Notes: generated by a model from the sequence alone, not told the origin. Counted from the stretch's first letter, positions 10,650-24,868 are shown. The stretch is DNA of 64,000 nt from Boletus sp. NGJ (GCA_019096195.1 JAGTXK010000091.1:558001-622000), one strand, 5' to 3'. Numbers and translations are program-made.

Positions 10650-11359
10650 GGTATTAAATTAAAAAATAAAATAAAAACATAAATTCCCTCCGTGACCCGT
10701 GACCCCCCATCACGCCTTCTCCTTCTCTCTGGGCTCGAAATCTGCAGATCTGAATAACGTTTACGGGTTCTGCTTCCTATTTCCAATTACCGCCCCCGCT
10801 GTCGGGTCGGGATGTCTATTCCGGGCCGTTCGCCACCTCGAGTAAACAGACCGCCGCCAGCTTCTCCGGCCGCCCATTTGTCCGTCGGACCCGCTCAATA
10901 TCTGCCCAGTGACTATGGCAGTGCGGTTGGCTACTCGTCGATCTGTGAAAACACTGCTGTGCCTCTAAAGCTGTTCTGCTCTCTGTCCAGCAATTGTTCC
11001 AGTGCAGCATCGACCCAGATCGAAAAAACCAAGCAGATTACACGGCCGCCACAAGGACAGCAGGTGCCATAATGCAGGGGATCGCGATGACTACATTAGG
11101 CGATCCTACAATTCTTATTGTTGCACACTCACATGGACATTTCGACCATGTCAGAAAGGCACTTTGTATCCGACCCTCGGGCCACACAGCGTATTCTAAT
11201 TCATTGGATCATTGACCGACTGTTTGATTGTTGGAACGGCGTTCACACACTCATTGGCCAATTCTCAGTTTCCCACGAGACAACTACAGCACCTTCCAAA
11301 TGCGGTTTGATCAGAGGGAGAGGCGTGTGGCTGGCTCGTCACGGTCCAATTTGACCGTC
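10650..11359. other. Divergent intergenic region
   Basis: This lies between the minus-strand Con7-like gene and the plus-strand RING gene. It includes an A/T-rich patch at 10655-10685. An 86-codon frame at 10812-11072 is Pro-rich at its start but has no recognisable domain or supporting splice sites. The region probably holds two promoters. Confidence 0.4.
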
Positions 11360-12538
11360 ATGCAGTCCCGCTCGTTGACGCGGAGCATGGCATCCACAAC
11401 TCCACGTCGGTCTCTTCGACTGCGGCACAACCACGACAAGCGACATCCATCCGCGCACTCACGTCAGTCCTGGCTCGCCCCATTCACACTGAACTATCAA
11501 TGATAGCATTGCCCCCCCGGGCCGACAGAACTAAGCCTCAGCCGTGGGATCCAGAAACGCAAGAGGCCGTCAGCCCCAGCGCTCGTGGACGCGGAGTCCC
11601 ACAACCCCAAATCGCGCAGGGAATGTGGCCAGATCAAACTCGTTCAGGGTGAGCAATCGCTCCAGCCCACGGCATCCCGCGAAGGTGCACCATCGGGAAG
11701 ATCATCCGTTCGGACCGCCAAAACCGCTGCGTGCAACCGGGGATCCTCGAGGGTGGAAGAACTCGAGGAACAGCTGGACATGGCCCTTCGAGCCAAGCAA
11801 CAACTGGTCGCCGAAATAAAGGAACACAAGTTCAACTTTGCCCAATCAAACCTAAAGCAACTCGAAGATTATTTCACTTGTCCATTGTGAGCTCCATTCC
11901 TCACAATTCCCGCAGTCGTAACTGAAACATTTCCGTCCGTCGCGCAGATGCTTTGAAATCATGTACGTTTTAACCCCCTTTCTCACTTCCTCTCACGGCG
12001 CTGCATTTAGGGCCTGTCCATACGCATTGACCCCCCGCAATTGTGGCCACTCTTTCTGTGCAACCTGCATCTTAAAGTGGTTTTTCTCCCGTCTCCATAA
12101 AGGGTGCGGCGGTTGGCACGAAGCCGTCGACTGCCCATTATGTAGAAGTGCTCTTCCCCATACGCCAGAGCGCACACCCAGATCCACTTCCTGCTTCCCA
12201 TTCACCCCAAACCGAACTGCCGACATCGCAATTTGGGGTTTGATCAACACCATCTCTCACGAGCTCGCCGGCGCATCGGCTTTGGCTCCCACTCCCCTGT
12301 CCGACTGGAATGAGGACGGTCATAGTAAACAGGAATGGTCTAGACGGGAGAGGTACGTGATACCAAGGAACTGCGTCATTTTTTTTTTTTTTGGGTGCTG
12401 ATTTGGCACCTTGTGCCTTCGCATTTTTTTTTCCGTGCCGGCAGGGCAGGGAGAATTGAGATGACATCTATCGCCGCGCAATGGATCACGTTGAAGCCTA
12501 CAGATTTCGTCAACATCAAGAACCGTCTAGAGGTGTAG
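11360..12538 (+). CDS. RING-finger protein, probable E3 ubiquitin ligase
   Basis: Five exons, 11360-11462, 11529-11886, 11946-11960, 12011-12352 and 12445-12538, join to 912 nt (303 aa). The N-terminal third is basic (RRSLRLRHNHDKRH). A coiled coil (VEELEEQLDMALRAKQQLV) at about residues 120-145 leads straight into a RING: CPLCFEIM, then C, then C-G-H-S-F-C-A-T-C, a 20-residue spacer and CPLC. The short coiled coil followed by RING resembles TRIM/RNF-type ligases. The substrate is unknown. The third exon is only 15 nt and encodes the second zinc-binding Cys. The start Met is the first in a basic open stretch and is less certain than the rest. The gene converges on ARP8. Confidence 0.8.
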
Positions 12539-12830
12539 AACTGCAAACTTTGCATCAAAGCATAATCTATGCCAGATCTGATGGTTTCCGTAACTTCGGT
12601 GAGCCGAATAGCACCACTATGGACACACTTGTTGGCTCGGGCAGTGCGTGGGCTACTTTGTTCTCACATGTCATGCTGGCAGAATATCTATCTTGCTCAT
12701 ACATAGTCGACACATATCTTGCTTTTTATCGTAATCCTCCGAATCCGCAGCACCATCATAACCGCCGTCACCAATTCAAATGGCCAGATGGTCCGCATGT
12801 AGAGTTACTCACAACGCCGCAGTGATCCTG

Positions 12831-15659
12831 CTAGAGATAGAAACAACGCTCTTTTAGTCCTCTCATTCCCAACACGTCCTGTGGCGTGATCCGTTAGGTG
12901 TAATGTGCACACACTGATCAGAAAATGAAACGTACCCAATCAACCAGAGTAACCCACAAATCCCCGACAGAGTCCATTTTACCAAGGACAGCGGCGCCTT
13001 TCCAGGCAAGCACCTTGGGATCCACATCTTTCGGCGGTGGTATAATTTGCACCTTGTCCATGTTGGGAACCAACGGAGTGGCAATCGCTTGTAGCCTTGC
13101 CACACCCAGGTGAGCACACCATCGCGTCCATAAATACCACTTTACCTGCTCTCGAGAGCATGCGCCATGCCGGGAATTTGTGCTCCTCCGCCGATAACTA
13201 GAACCGCTTGAAGATACTTGCGTATTTTTTCGTCTCCTCCGCACGCCCGCGAGCTGTTAAAAATCGCCACATCCAAGGGAAGCTTGCTCGCTTCCGAACA
13301 AACATCGATGGGTAGACCGCCAGGAAAGTTGCTAGCAGAGGGACCGGGCTGAGGCGGTGGTACTTGGGGTGCAGGTTGCGCAGGAGGATTCGCGTGAGGC
13401 GTTTTATCTTCCCGCTCAACTTCTATGGCTGTCGTTGCATCACCGTCAGCTGGCTCCGCTGCCGTCGGCGGGGGCGTCGGGTCCGCAGTGGAAGGCAGTG
13501 ATATTTCTTGTTGTTCGACTTTCGCATCGTTCTCACTGGGGTTGGCTGGACTCCCTGTAACCATCTCATTAGTAAATGGAAATCTGTGGCTACGGTTGAG
13601 CCACTGACCTCCTTGCGAGGGAACAGCGGAAGAGACTTTGGCCACGGACCCATCTGCAGCAGACGGGGAGGGCAGTAAATGTTGGGTAGAGATAATCATC
13701 GCCTGTGTCTATGATTTATGACAAAGGGCGTCGCATGCGAGACGCGCACATCGTGACTTACAACATGGTCGGCCTGATTCTCAACAATCTCTTCCGTGAC
13801 GTCGGTATTCGATATGGGTCGAAGACCCACGCGCTTTCGGTCAAACTCGACTACGCGGGGCTCAAATATACACTAAGACCGGGAGGTTAGCACGTGAAGG
13901 GTATGACTGCACATACAGACCATAGGAGCGACGATGATCTCATCGTAGGCGCGAAGACCATATTTCTCTGTGGGATGACCATACCGTCGCACGATAAAAT
14001 CGTACAAATTCAAGGCCACGTCGCCCTGCCGTAACCGTCTTCATTAAATATCCGGTAAAATCAATTAAAGCACTTACTTCTGCCAATGTGCATAAACGCG
14101 ACTTGAGATCTTCCATCACTAACCAGTCATGCCAACGGGCCAAATTGATGTCTCGGTAGGGAAAGTTTATTCTTTCAAGCAAAACATACAGAAACTCTGT
14201 TATGTCATTGCCGCCCATGTTTAACGACATCCTTCAAGTGCGATCAGAACGACCACTGGGAATGCGGATGAGTATACCTTGAATCAGCAATGACCAAGCC
14301 TTCGTCGACACAAGCTACGCTAGTTTTGACCGCTCCGATATCAACGACACATGCATTGCTTATCCCAGCTCCATACGTTGCCGCAAGCGATTCCTGAATG
14401 AAACATGGCCAAGTTGACCCCGGAAAGTGGAGGCTTTGACGCTGATAAGTAACCACGACTCACCTGTTGCACGCATATTTGTTTGAATCCTAGTGACACC
14501 AGGAGGATGTTGACAAATTCCCGGACGTAAACCCGGTCATAAAAATCCGGAATAACCAGCATGACAGAGTAATTCTGTGAAAAAATGGTAAAATAATATA
14601 AAATAATATTCAGTTTCCGACAGCCAACCTTTAAGTCACGGCGCTTAATGTCTAATTTCTCCTCAAGGACATTGCCGATGATGGTCTCAACATCATCCAG
14701 GACCACCTGGACAGAAGGATAATCCTTGTGGTTGAAATTCTGACCATGAATTGGCCATCGGACAGTGTAATTCAAAGCCTGGGGGTTCGATATCCGCAAG
14801 GCCTAGATCAAGAAAGAAAAGGGTCATGCACGCGTGACGGTGGCAACGAATGGAGATACTTTGTCCCCAACCAAACAGGCATCGTCGGACAAGGGCTCAT
14901 GGATCCAATCTACCCAAAAAGGGTCATTTTGCTCAGGAATGATTTCTGGTTTGAATTGTTCATTAAACGTCGACGCGATGTTCGTCGCGTTTGGGGTAAC
15001 ACGAAGCTTGTAGAATCGCATCCTTTCTCGAAGTGAAGTCGTAATTGAAGCTAGCTTGACTTCAAACTACGGGGCCGCTTGAGTTCGTTGGGAAGGATCC
15101 AGGACAGGTGTTACTTACAGGGTCGTCGGAAGGCGGTACGACCGCATACTCGTCTCCGTTGGAAGTTGCAGATGGTAAGTTGCGTCCTTTCCGCGGACGT
15201 GAAATGCTTTCTATATACTCGGGCTCTGGAACGGAACCTTTGTGCCTCCTCGCAATCACGTTCGGGACAGTAATAGGTGTGACGTCGGAGGCTTTGCCGA
15301 TACGGAGGTACCTCGAACCCGGATGGATGACCACGACTTGTGAACCACGTCTGTGCTGGTTGCTCAGAGTTTATCACAGAATGCTAGCGCGCTGTATTGT
15401 GAATGAATACATACCTTTGGTCAACAGGCGTAGGTGTATCTTCGACTGGCATTTTCTGTTTTCGAGCAGCGTTTCTAGCCCAGAGACTTTGTGATTCTGA
15501 TTTGAGATAGGATGTGCCCATGTGTTTGGGATTCGGCCTGAGCATACTCGTCAGTCCCGTCTCACCGGTAAGATACTCAACATACGCCAAAGGCACATGC
15601 ATCGACGTGTAACGCATACCAAAGTCATCCTTCTTCGGGTTTGGGACTCCTCGCGGCAT
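12831..15659 (-). CDS. ARP8: Actin-related protein 8 (INO80 complex)
   Basis: This multi-exon gene starts at the Met at 15659 (MPRGVPNPKKDDFG). Recognisable blocks are the N-terminal MGTSYLKSESQSLWARNAAR, the first actin-fold strands VIHPGSRYLRIGKASDVTPI (15334 downward), the second phosphate loop VDIGAVKTSVACVDEGLVI (about 14350-14280), and the C-terminal VLVIGGGAQIPGM (about 13200). A low-complexity acidic/proline insert lies at 13640-13350. The final exon is 12878-12831 (48 nt, phase 0), after a 57-bp intron, and ends LKERCFYL. ARP8 is a nuclear actin-fold subunit of the INO80 chromatin remodeller, forming the actin-Arp4-Arp8 module that senses linker DNA (family knowledge). The large insert is typical of Arp8, which is longer than actin. 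It lies 183 bp downstream of the TOR stop on the same strand. Confidence 0.9.
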
Positions 15660-15842
15660 GATGATCTGATAGTAGTTGGGGTGGTTGTGAACAGTGCAAG
15701 TTACATTGACAAGGCGCGGCGGTGTGGAGTCGGAAGCCAAATTAGTGCAACTGCCAAACGCAGGTATATTATCATGTACACTGATGTGTATGGTACGAAG
15801 TTGTAGTATAACGAGTAGCGAGGTATGCTAGGAAAATGTGTT

Positions 15843-18800
15843 TTACCAGAATGCGCACCTAGAAAGGAGTCAAGTGAGTGTCAACAAGCTGATTGAAGAG
15901 CTTACCACCCAGAGAAACACTGGCAAAGATTCTCTAATGAAGTAGCCTGGAGGATGAGTTTATCGACCTGGGCCGGAACGGTGAGTACAACATCGGGGTT
16001 AAAATCTCTGCCTGTGAAACGACATGGGTTTAGCTCGGACATCGTGGCTCGTCAGTGACGCACCTGTAAGCTTGTGTTGCACGCGATTATATACGAGTAA
16101 GGCCCGCTCGTTCCTGACTTCTTGCCTTGCTCCTGGTTCTCCGATGGCGTCTGGCACGGGTCAACACAGATCAGCGAAAAAGATGAGAGCGGACTAAGCA
16201 CCATTGAAAATGTCGTTTTCATCAGCACGAAGTTTTCTGGTTGGGGCTTGGGGATACGCTGCAACCTTTGCGAGCTCAGCAGCCCTCCCTGGATCGGTGT
16301 CAACATCTGGGAGGAAATAACTATGAGACGCTAGGTCGTGACAGTCCAGTTAATACTACCTTCTTGCCTCCTGGTGTCAACGTCGGCTTGCATCAGTCGC
16401 CAGTTGATAAGTGGATCATAAACAAAGGCCTCGAGCACCGCCATAAGTGACTCCTTGTTCGCGCGAAGCACGGACATGGTGATCTCGCATGTGTGCCGGA
16501 AGCTACCCTCAATCCCACTAATCTAAACACCAATGTCAGATGATTCGAAATATCAAATGTCCGAAACCTACCTCCATGGCATGCGTTAGCATCCTTGTAA
16601 GACGGAAAGGTATCTTTTCCGGGAACTTTTCTCGGTGCATGGCAACCTCGAAACAATCACCGAAATCAATGTGAACAACTTTTCCAGTGCTTCTCTCGAG
16701 AAGGAGATTGGAAGGGTGACGATCTCCTAACCCTAGAATATGGCCAACCATGCTGTTAACAGCAAGGGATCGCGTATACGTCGCACGTCGTTCTAGCCAA
16801 TGCTCAGAATTGACGCTCTTCAACCACAACACTCGGTACAGATCTTGCCCTGTGGTATTTTCGAGAGCGTATTCGAATACTTCTACTTTTTGCAGGAGCG
16901 TCAGGTTTTCATAATCAGGTGCCATCTGAAGCATGGGTGGTTAGCTCGTCAAGTCTTATCATACACATGACGTCTCATACCTGGAGCATCAATCGATATT
17001 CAATGTTGAGCAGGACCTTGCGGGAGTCACGGTAGTCGCGAACAAGCACGTGAAGGGTATCACTATCCTTGACCCATCCCATCAAACCGGCGTTTGGCGC
17101 CAATGGTATGACGGCATATCGCTGGATATGCAAGCGTCTCTTGAAGCTGTTGGTGTCCACGGAAAGCAGTGTGTTTACAAGGCTGAAGAGTTGCATCACA
17201 CGCTCGTCTTGACGTAAATCTTCGTGACCTGGATTCCGCTGTGAGTGTACGAAGGCTAGTAACTGATGGATAACTCACCTTTCAGAATATAGAGGTAGTC
17301 CTTTCCATCGTCACCCTTGAATGACAGGCGCCTTGGGCGTTGTTTCGAGGCAATGACTGTCAACTTGGTGGTGAAGCTTGCAATCTTGATTACGCATTTG
17401 CCACTCTGATATGTACCTGTCGAACATCATACAAAATCATGCCGCATCAATAATTACGAGAACATACCAGGCATGGCAAGCTCCAGGTTTCGTGCCTTCA
17501 GCAGCTGAGGAGACACATATTGCAAATCTAGTGTGGTGAGTTGAGGCAACTGTTTCTCCACTTTCCTAAATACCTAGTTTTCGGACCAAGTTAGTGTCAG
17601 ATCGCAGAGTCGCATTCCAGTGTCTTACTCCGTAGTAGATGTCCCAAGCTTTATTCAACTCTGACATTTCACCGTACGCACGATAACGACGGCAGGCTTC
17701 ACGAGCTTCATGCAAATCTCTGCCGAACGCTTGAGCAAATGACGTCTCGCGGGCGGTGGTCGGACCCTGAAGGAAAATCAATGGGCCTCCTCAGAGCGCA
17801 ATCTACGTAGTACTTACTGCTTCCAACAATTCGTGTAAGGGCTCCAGAGTAGCAATCATGCCTTCTGGGTTCTTGTCATTGAAAAACAGTCTCGAAGCTT
17901 CTTCGAGACCTTCGTGCCACATCTCGTGCCACAATATAGCCACACGAATGAGCTCATGGCTGACCACAAGAGCCTGCCAGGTGCCATGAGTAACCAGTCA
18001 CCCTCAAGAAACGAACGCAAGCACTTGTTCAACAATAACGGGAGAATGTTCCCTCATTCTATCCATGATATTGAGGGCTGCATTCTTTCGGGAGATACTG
18101 GAAGATTTTGAAGCCACAGTGAGGGGATATATCAGTGCTTGTGGGTGATGCTTGCCAACTTCGGTCAGCAAGTTGTTAATATTGCGTCTCACGTTCCCGC
18201 TCGGAGTTTGGATGCGTGCAATAATCTGGATACCTGTGATGAATGGAGAATTCGAAACTGACTCTAGAACACTCACTTGTGGTATGACCTCGAGCCATGT
18301 ATCGACCTCAACAACGGAAAAACCACTTGCCATCGCTTGGCTGACATCGTCATGAGCACCAAATTTGAACCATAGCGTCAGGAGCCGCAGGGTGTCTTGG
18401 AGAGCGTTCTCGTTACGCAGAGCTATTGAGTGGAAGAAACCTATGAGGTACCGGATGAGTGAAGTGTTATCCCTAACGTCAATAATGATGACCTTGAACT
18501 GCTTGTACAATGTGAGCAGCCAGGCCGCTGCCGGGCACATCAGTAGCGGTGCTTTCCTTTTGACTCTCTAGGTGTCCAATGACTTCAAAGTTTGCAAGAG
18601 CCCACGTGTGCCACGCCTTGTACCAGTTGGGATCGTAGTGTGTGGCAAGGAGATACGAGTGCAAAATATCTTTGACATTTCGCTTTGTAGGAGATCAGAC
18701 GTTGATACCAAACATACACAAGATACCCACTGCACCCCAATCCTCCTTTAGCTCGACTTGCCATTGCCCTTGCTTGAAGTAACATCGGGCAAGCAGGCGT

Positions 18801-21800
18801 GACAGTTCATCGAGCTTGTGTTTGGTGACGCCAGGCCGCTGAGAGTGTTCCTTGGTTTCTACCTGCAGATCCCTTGCCAGGCTTGCAGAGAATTGGCGGA
18901 GGAAACTCAGACTTTCTTCGTGAGAGCCATTTGCCCACATGTACTTCAGCTGAGCGTAGACAACATTTGGAGGTGCCTTCAGGTGTTGTTGATCATCCCG
19001 TAGATGCTGTAACTGATATCTCGATTCGTTATGCTGCGTCGATTGTCTTCAAGACTACGACTCACCCTCTCCGGAGATAGAAGCGAGTTGATCGTCTTCT
19101 CCGCCAGTGCCATTCGGTCCGATTTTCGACACAGGTTCGCAAATTTAATCCACATGACAGGATCGTCTTCAGGATTCAAAACAAGCGCCCTGACCTGCAA
19201 AATACGTTGCCAGGTCTCGACGTCAGGCTGGCAGCCTTGTAGTCTGGTAGCATATAAGTTGACGTATTTAAAGCAAGCATCGAGGCACGCACCGCTTCAT
19301 CCACGTCTTCCGCATCGCTTGTTGCTGTTCAGGTTGGTCAGCGTATTGCTTGTACATTATGATTTCCTCGAGTTCGGACAACATCTGCGCGCGGACCAGA
19401 GTGCTGGGTAACGTTAGGTCAAGCGCTGAAACTGAACTGAAAGATGCCTCACTTGTATGAACGACCATAACCTTCGCCAACGAAAGACGTCAGTTCCGGC
19501 TCCAGCAAGTCCCGAGCTTTTCCTATTTCCCGCAGTGCCTTGGGGAATTGATTCTGGTGAACAGACAAGATAGCTTTGTAGAACGCTCGATCCGGCGAAT
19601 CGCCCCTCATCGTTGTGATGTAGTCGTCCATCGAATCCCACTCGTGTAACGACCATGCGGCGGCGGCGGCCATCGGGGCAATTTCCCTACGGTCTTCATG
19701 GTTCGCATTTGACCAATTTTCTTCTACTTGTGCCGCGAGTTGATCCCACTCGCCAAGTGCGTGTAGACATTTCATACGTCCAATTTGAATGTCAGGTGCG
19801 TCAGGATCCTCCTCCGCCTTTTTCTCATAGGCAGCCAATGCCTCTTGCCATCTTCCGAGTCTCTCGTACCATTCCTCGTGCTTACTAACGTCGTATTGCT
19901 CTCGTGCGATAACGAGCGTGCCCCAAGCTGCATCATGTTGCTGAAGCTTGGTATTGATACCAATTAGTGCCTCGATAATATTCGGCGAAGTCTCGGTGAA
20001 AAACTCCAGTTCCTTGTAGTGCAGCGCTTTCGCATATGCATGGAATTTCATGGCATACTCCCCGAGAGTACGATGTTCTATAGGCAGCGGCTTCTCCTCA
20101 TGTTCCATAAACTCTGCGAGACTGAGTAATCGGTGAATCAACTCCGAGGGTGCAGTAGGAGAAGTGATCGCAGATTCGATGGAGCGGACAAGTCCTTCCT
20201 AAGAAGATTGTCACGATTCAGGAACGCGGTGGGATTGTCAGTACACGTACTTGATACTGGTCATATAGCTCAGTCCAGCAAGAGATGAAGGCAGCATTAC
20301 AAAGCTCCTTCGCAAGTGGTGGATGGAACTCAACCAAGCTCATGCAGGCTCTGAGGGCATGCGAGGGCGACTCTTTCATGAATTCCACAGAGAGGCGGTG
20401 CATCCACTCTGTCCAATCCTCTCGCGTAGAAACAGAAGACACGTCCCAAGCTTGTTTCAGATGCTGTTGATTGACAGTCAGCTTGGCTGGCTCAGCGGGT
20501 GCCGAGATTTCGGCGACTCTCGAATTCTCTAGTAAATCATGGATGCCCGACTCTTGAGGCAAGCGTTCACCATTCAAGAGCTTGTTAATGAGATTTTCGT
20601 ACCGCGGGTGGTGTATACGGTTACGGAGCAAGCACTACAGGTATTTGAGATTTCACTGGAATTAGAGCGGTTGAAGGAACGTACCTTATTGATCATGGGA
20701 ACGAAAATAGCGAAATCTGAGCCAAGCTGGACGACGATGGCACACAATGTGTCCATTACCGCCATCCGAAGCTCGTTATTTTGTCCATCAAGAACTCGAA
20801 CAAGGGGATGTACGATGCGCGAAGCGTGGTCCGAGAAATTGACACGTAGGGATAGATGAGCCACCGTCTGAATAGCTCGTTTGCGAAGAATGGTGGTTGC
20901 ATCGAGCCTCTCCGCCGCTTTGACGATAATCGGGATGATAAGATGCAAATATTCCTCGATGTTTGCACCGAAAGTGAGGAACGAATCGAAAATTTTTATT
21001 TGTGTTGCCATTCTCTTCTCGGTGAGCTCCCCTTCAAAAACTTTGAGGAGGAGAGGCAAGATGGTGGGCAAGAAAGGTCTGAACTCGGCGTCCAGCGCTT
21101 TCCCCAGTGCTTCAACGAGCGAGACGATAGGAAGTTGGAGGGACGTGTTCTCCCAGAGGTCGGTGACGAGTTTGAATACCTCGGGTGTATAGTTTCGGAC
21201 GTGTTGCTTGATGATTCCAACCAAGATCGCGAGTTGCTGTAGGTGGAACTCCTGCAGCCGAGCGGTGGATGTACGTGCAACAGCAGCAAATGCTGGGATA
21301 ATCTAAGAGAGATGTCAACCAAACATTGTATTGCTTATTCAGCGATGGATACCTGTGGTAGGAAAGTGACACATTTCAAGCCCTGAGTTTTGAAAATGTT
21401 CATGATAGCTTCGATGACGGTATGGTGATGATTGCTCATAGACTGATCCCTCAGGACGGCCAACAGTGACGTGATGACTACAGTCTGGTAGTAGTCGTCG
21501 GAACCTGTCAAGGATCCAGTGCTCGTGATGGCAGCTGCATTGACAGCGGGGAGAGTCCCCTCGACGGCTCCATCTTCATCTGGCTTTGTCTGCCACCGGA
21601 CTTCTAAGCGGGGCATAGATGCACAGCGGAGCAACTCACCTTGCGTCTGTAGGGGTCGAGTGCACCAAGGATGCCCAAGACCTTGACGATCTCCCTGACG
21701 ACCTCGCGGCGAGATGAACCGGACTCTGTCCTCAAGATTCTTCCGAGAATGGGGAGGAGCTGAGGGTAGTCAACCAAGGGAGAGATGACGTAACCAGTGC

Positions 21801-24414
21801 TTGAACAGAGTTGGCCCAAGGTGCGCAAAGCTGCATCTCTCTTGACGTGTGCTGGGTCTTGTAGTCTGGAGATGATGACTTGCATTAGCTCGGGAGTGTG
21901 AGGGGTGACGTCCTCGCCTCCCACGGCGGCGAGTTCGCCGAGACACATCAATACGTTGGCGGCGACGGCTGGGTTGCTGTCGTTGGCCTTGGGGATAAGG
22001 ACGCGGAGGATAGGGAGGGCATATGGCTTGATGAGTCTCTGGGTCGCGCTAACGAGCAAGGTGAGGAGACGTGTGCAATCCTCGCGGTTGCGTCTGGGGA
22101 GGGGTGAGCTGGGGAAGAGTGGAACAGAGGAGATACACACGTACGTGACGGTGGAATACTCCAACTCGGTGAGGAGCTGTATGAGGGCCTTGCGGAGGGA
22201 TGGCATGACATACGCGGGGTTGTGCTTCGCGAGACGGCCGATCAGGCCAACGGCGGTGACGCGGTTCTCGAACACCTCGTCATTGAGCGAGATGAAGATA
22301 GAGCGAACATTCTCGGCCTGTGCGAGGTGTTTGTCGAAGCGTTCGTGCAGCGACGAAAGTACAGTCTGCCGTATCGTCGGGTCTGCAAAATGACTTGAGC
22401 AACAACGACAACTCAATGACCGCTGCACCCACCAGGATCCGCAATGCCAATAGTGAGCAACTTATCCAGCACGTCGCTGATGATCTCGATCGCGTGACTG
22501 CTTGCCTGGTAGCAGATCGGATCTCGCATAAACAACTTGCAGCACGTCAGCGCACCCGCCCGCCGCACGTCTGCGTTGTCATCCTCCAGGTACGGCAGCG
22601 CCGCACTTCGAACGAACTCGTTCAACACGTGTCCTATGCTGCACTCAGAACAACTTCGAGCACTGGGTTCACTCGTCTTACCGCTAAAGTCAAACGAACC
22701 AAGTGTAGAGAGCGCAAGTGTGATCAGCTCGGTACTCTTTCCCGTCTTCGCAGCAGCCAAGTCACGCGGATACGCAGCGACATCGCCCCGCACTGGTGAC
22801 TGTGGCGCCCCGATCACCTTGTACGGCTGTCCGATCAATATCATCGACAGTAGGTCCAACAATCGATCTTGGATGGTTTTCAATAGCGGTGGAATGTTCC
22901 TCGCGATCGCTACCAGGGCTTGTCGCAATGGCTCGCTCAGTCCACATGCAAAGAACAGGTCTAGCTGATCATGCAGCAGCTTCGTCAGGTTTGGCCCAAC
23001 AGCCGACGCCAGCATCCCAACACATTGAAAAATGGGCTCTTCTGATGGTGCATTCTTCTTCCTACCCTAGACGTGAGGAGCAACGATGCAACCAACGGCA
23101 TGTACGCACCCTCTTTGTTGCAGTCCAAATTTGATCTGAACCATGATAGAGTCGAGGAAAGGCTTCATATCGCTTCCTGTCGCAGTTGCAGTGTGCCCGA
23201 TAGCAATAAAGGCTATCATCCAGTGAATAGGCCTGGCAACGTTATTGTGCGAGGACGACGCACCAAAAGACCGCTCGTTGGGTTTCTCGAGCTGTGTGAG
23301 GAGGTGACTCATCGACCTGTGCAGGTAATGCTCAGAGAACGTTTGGGTGTCGTATGCTGCAAGAGTTGGTATGAGTGTAATAACCATTTTCCGCACCAGA
23401 CTGTCCCTGTGTGACTTGAAACGGAGAATCTGCTCTGCTGTGTCTAGGGATGACTCCCGCATAAACTACAAGCCAATGATTACATGTCGGTCTTCTACCG
23501 AGCACGAAGCTTCCGTCACTCACCGTGTCCCCATGGAGCAGCAACTCGCGATACATAAGGAGTGATCCGTGAATCACTTCGGGCTGCGCCATCCTCAACC
23601 CGAGCTGAGCGTCCTGAAGAATCTTCATGAGGTATGTCGTTCGTGTCTGCCGCTCTCTATTCGCCACAATCTCCAGGCATGCCGCCAAGAGCTCAGCGGC
23701 GCCCTCCCGAACCATGACACGAGAGTCACGCAGGGGAATAAGAATTTTGTCGAAAACAAGGCTGATGTGGGAATGAAAGTAGTTCGCGCTATTACGAGCC
23801 AGCTCCTTCAAGATGAGGACTCCGGCATAGCGTGGTGGTTCAGCGCCCTGGAGGAGCTCTACTGCTGCTGGCACTTCGAGATCCATGAACCCTTCTCCAA
23901 AGTCGGCGCCACCAATGGCAGCTATCTGCCCTAGAGTCTTTGAGGCGGCCAACATGATGTTGACATCGTGGTTCGGAAGAAGCTGTTTGACATAATTGTA
24001 GAACCTGTAGAGGTATCGCTTTGATCCAACGATGTCTTCGCCATCGTTCTCCAGAAGATGATCTATGTGCGAGATTCAAAAGGGTCCACTACGGCCGAAC
24101 GGAACATAGAGGTGCACCAATTGCTAACAATCCCCCTAGTCTCTCGACGTTGTTTTGGCTGTGCATGAGGTCGAATATTCGTTTGTTGATGTCGTCGTCC
24201 CACAGTTTTACTGCAGCGTCGTTTGGCATTTCGACTACTGTCGTTGCGACCTACAAGCAATTCAACAATGTAGCGAGATCGTACAACGTCCGAGACCCAC
24301 ATAGCGACGCAAGTCAACTGCAGCTTGAAGGCGAGCGTCATGACTAGAATTGCGGAGTCCTTGAAAGATCTGACCAAGGTTGTCTGTGTGGATAGAAGTG
24401 ATAGTTGACGCCAT
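15843..24414 (-). CDS. TOR: TOR serine/threonine kinase
   Basis: This is the largest gene of the window: 8.6 kb, many ~55-bp introns, product estimated at 2,300-2,400 aa. The start [18 protein letters not shown] is at 24414. HEAT repeats fill about 24400-20570. The FAT domain spans about 20150-18000. The FRB domain (17940-17600) keeps EASRLFF with the rapamycin-contact Ser (codon 17893-17895) and KAWDIYY. The kinase domain has [15 protein letters not shown], the catalytic loop [11 protein letters not shown] and HIDFGDCFE (about 16740-16640). The FATC domain ends GWCAFW, split by an intron, with TAA at 15843-15845. TOR is the nutrient-sensing catalytic core of TORC1/TORC2 at vacuole and plasma membranes. 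All key motifs are present and no break is seen. Confidence 0.96.
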
Positions 24415-24868
24415 TCTTGTCGCCGACGTAGACGCTGGCAAGCTACCGCGTCAAAGCTTACGATGACTGTTACTACGAGTAACCGCACAGCAACTGATTT
24501 GGTTGTTTGTACAAGTTGAATTCCAAGGCCAAAGGCTCCAAGGATACCATTTTTAATTTTGGCAACACAACGCGCCAATTTACCTTGAACTGGAGACGGT
24601 AGAGTCTAGACCGCGATGAACATTTCTCGAAGTCGGAGTAATCACCTTGCGCCTGAGGAAAGTTTGAGCAGGATTGAACGTGTCGGTGAAACACTGGGGA
24701 TAGCCTGTAATGGGTTCATTGTCGTCCATGGCTTTTGTAATGGTACCTGAGAGTGTTTCATTCAACAGGATGGATCCTACGAAGGTGTTTGATACACACA
24801 CGAGGCGTTTTACTCTTAAAAAGGGGTCAAATTTGCCACGTCGAACACGGGGGCAGGTCGTAGGTACC

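Noticed and set aside
10198-10662. Gly/Glu/Arg-rich plus-strand frames opposite the Con7-like gene
   Set aside because: They are antisense shadows of its Pro/Ser/Leu-rich 5' region, with no domain.
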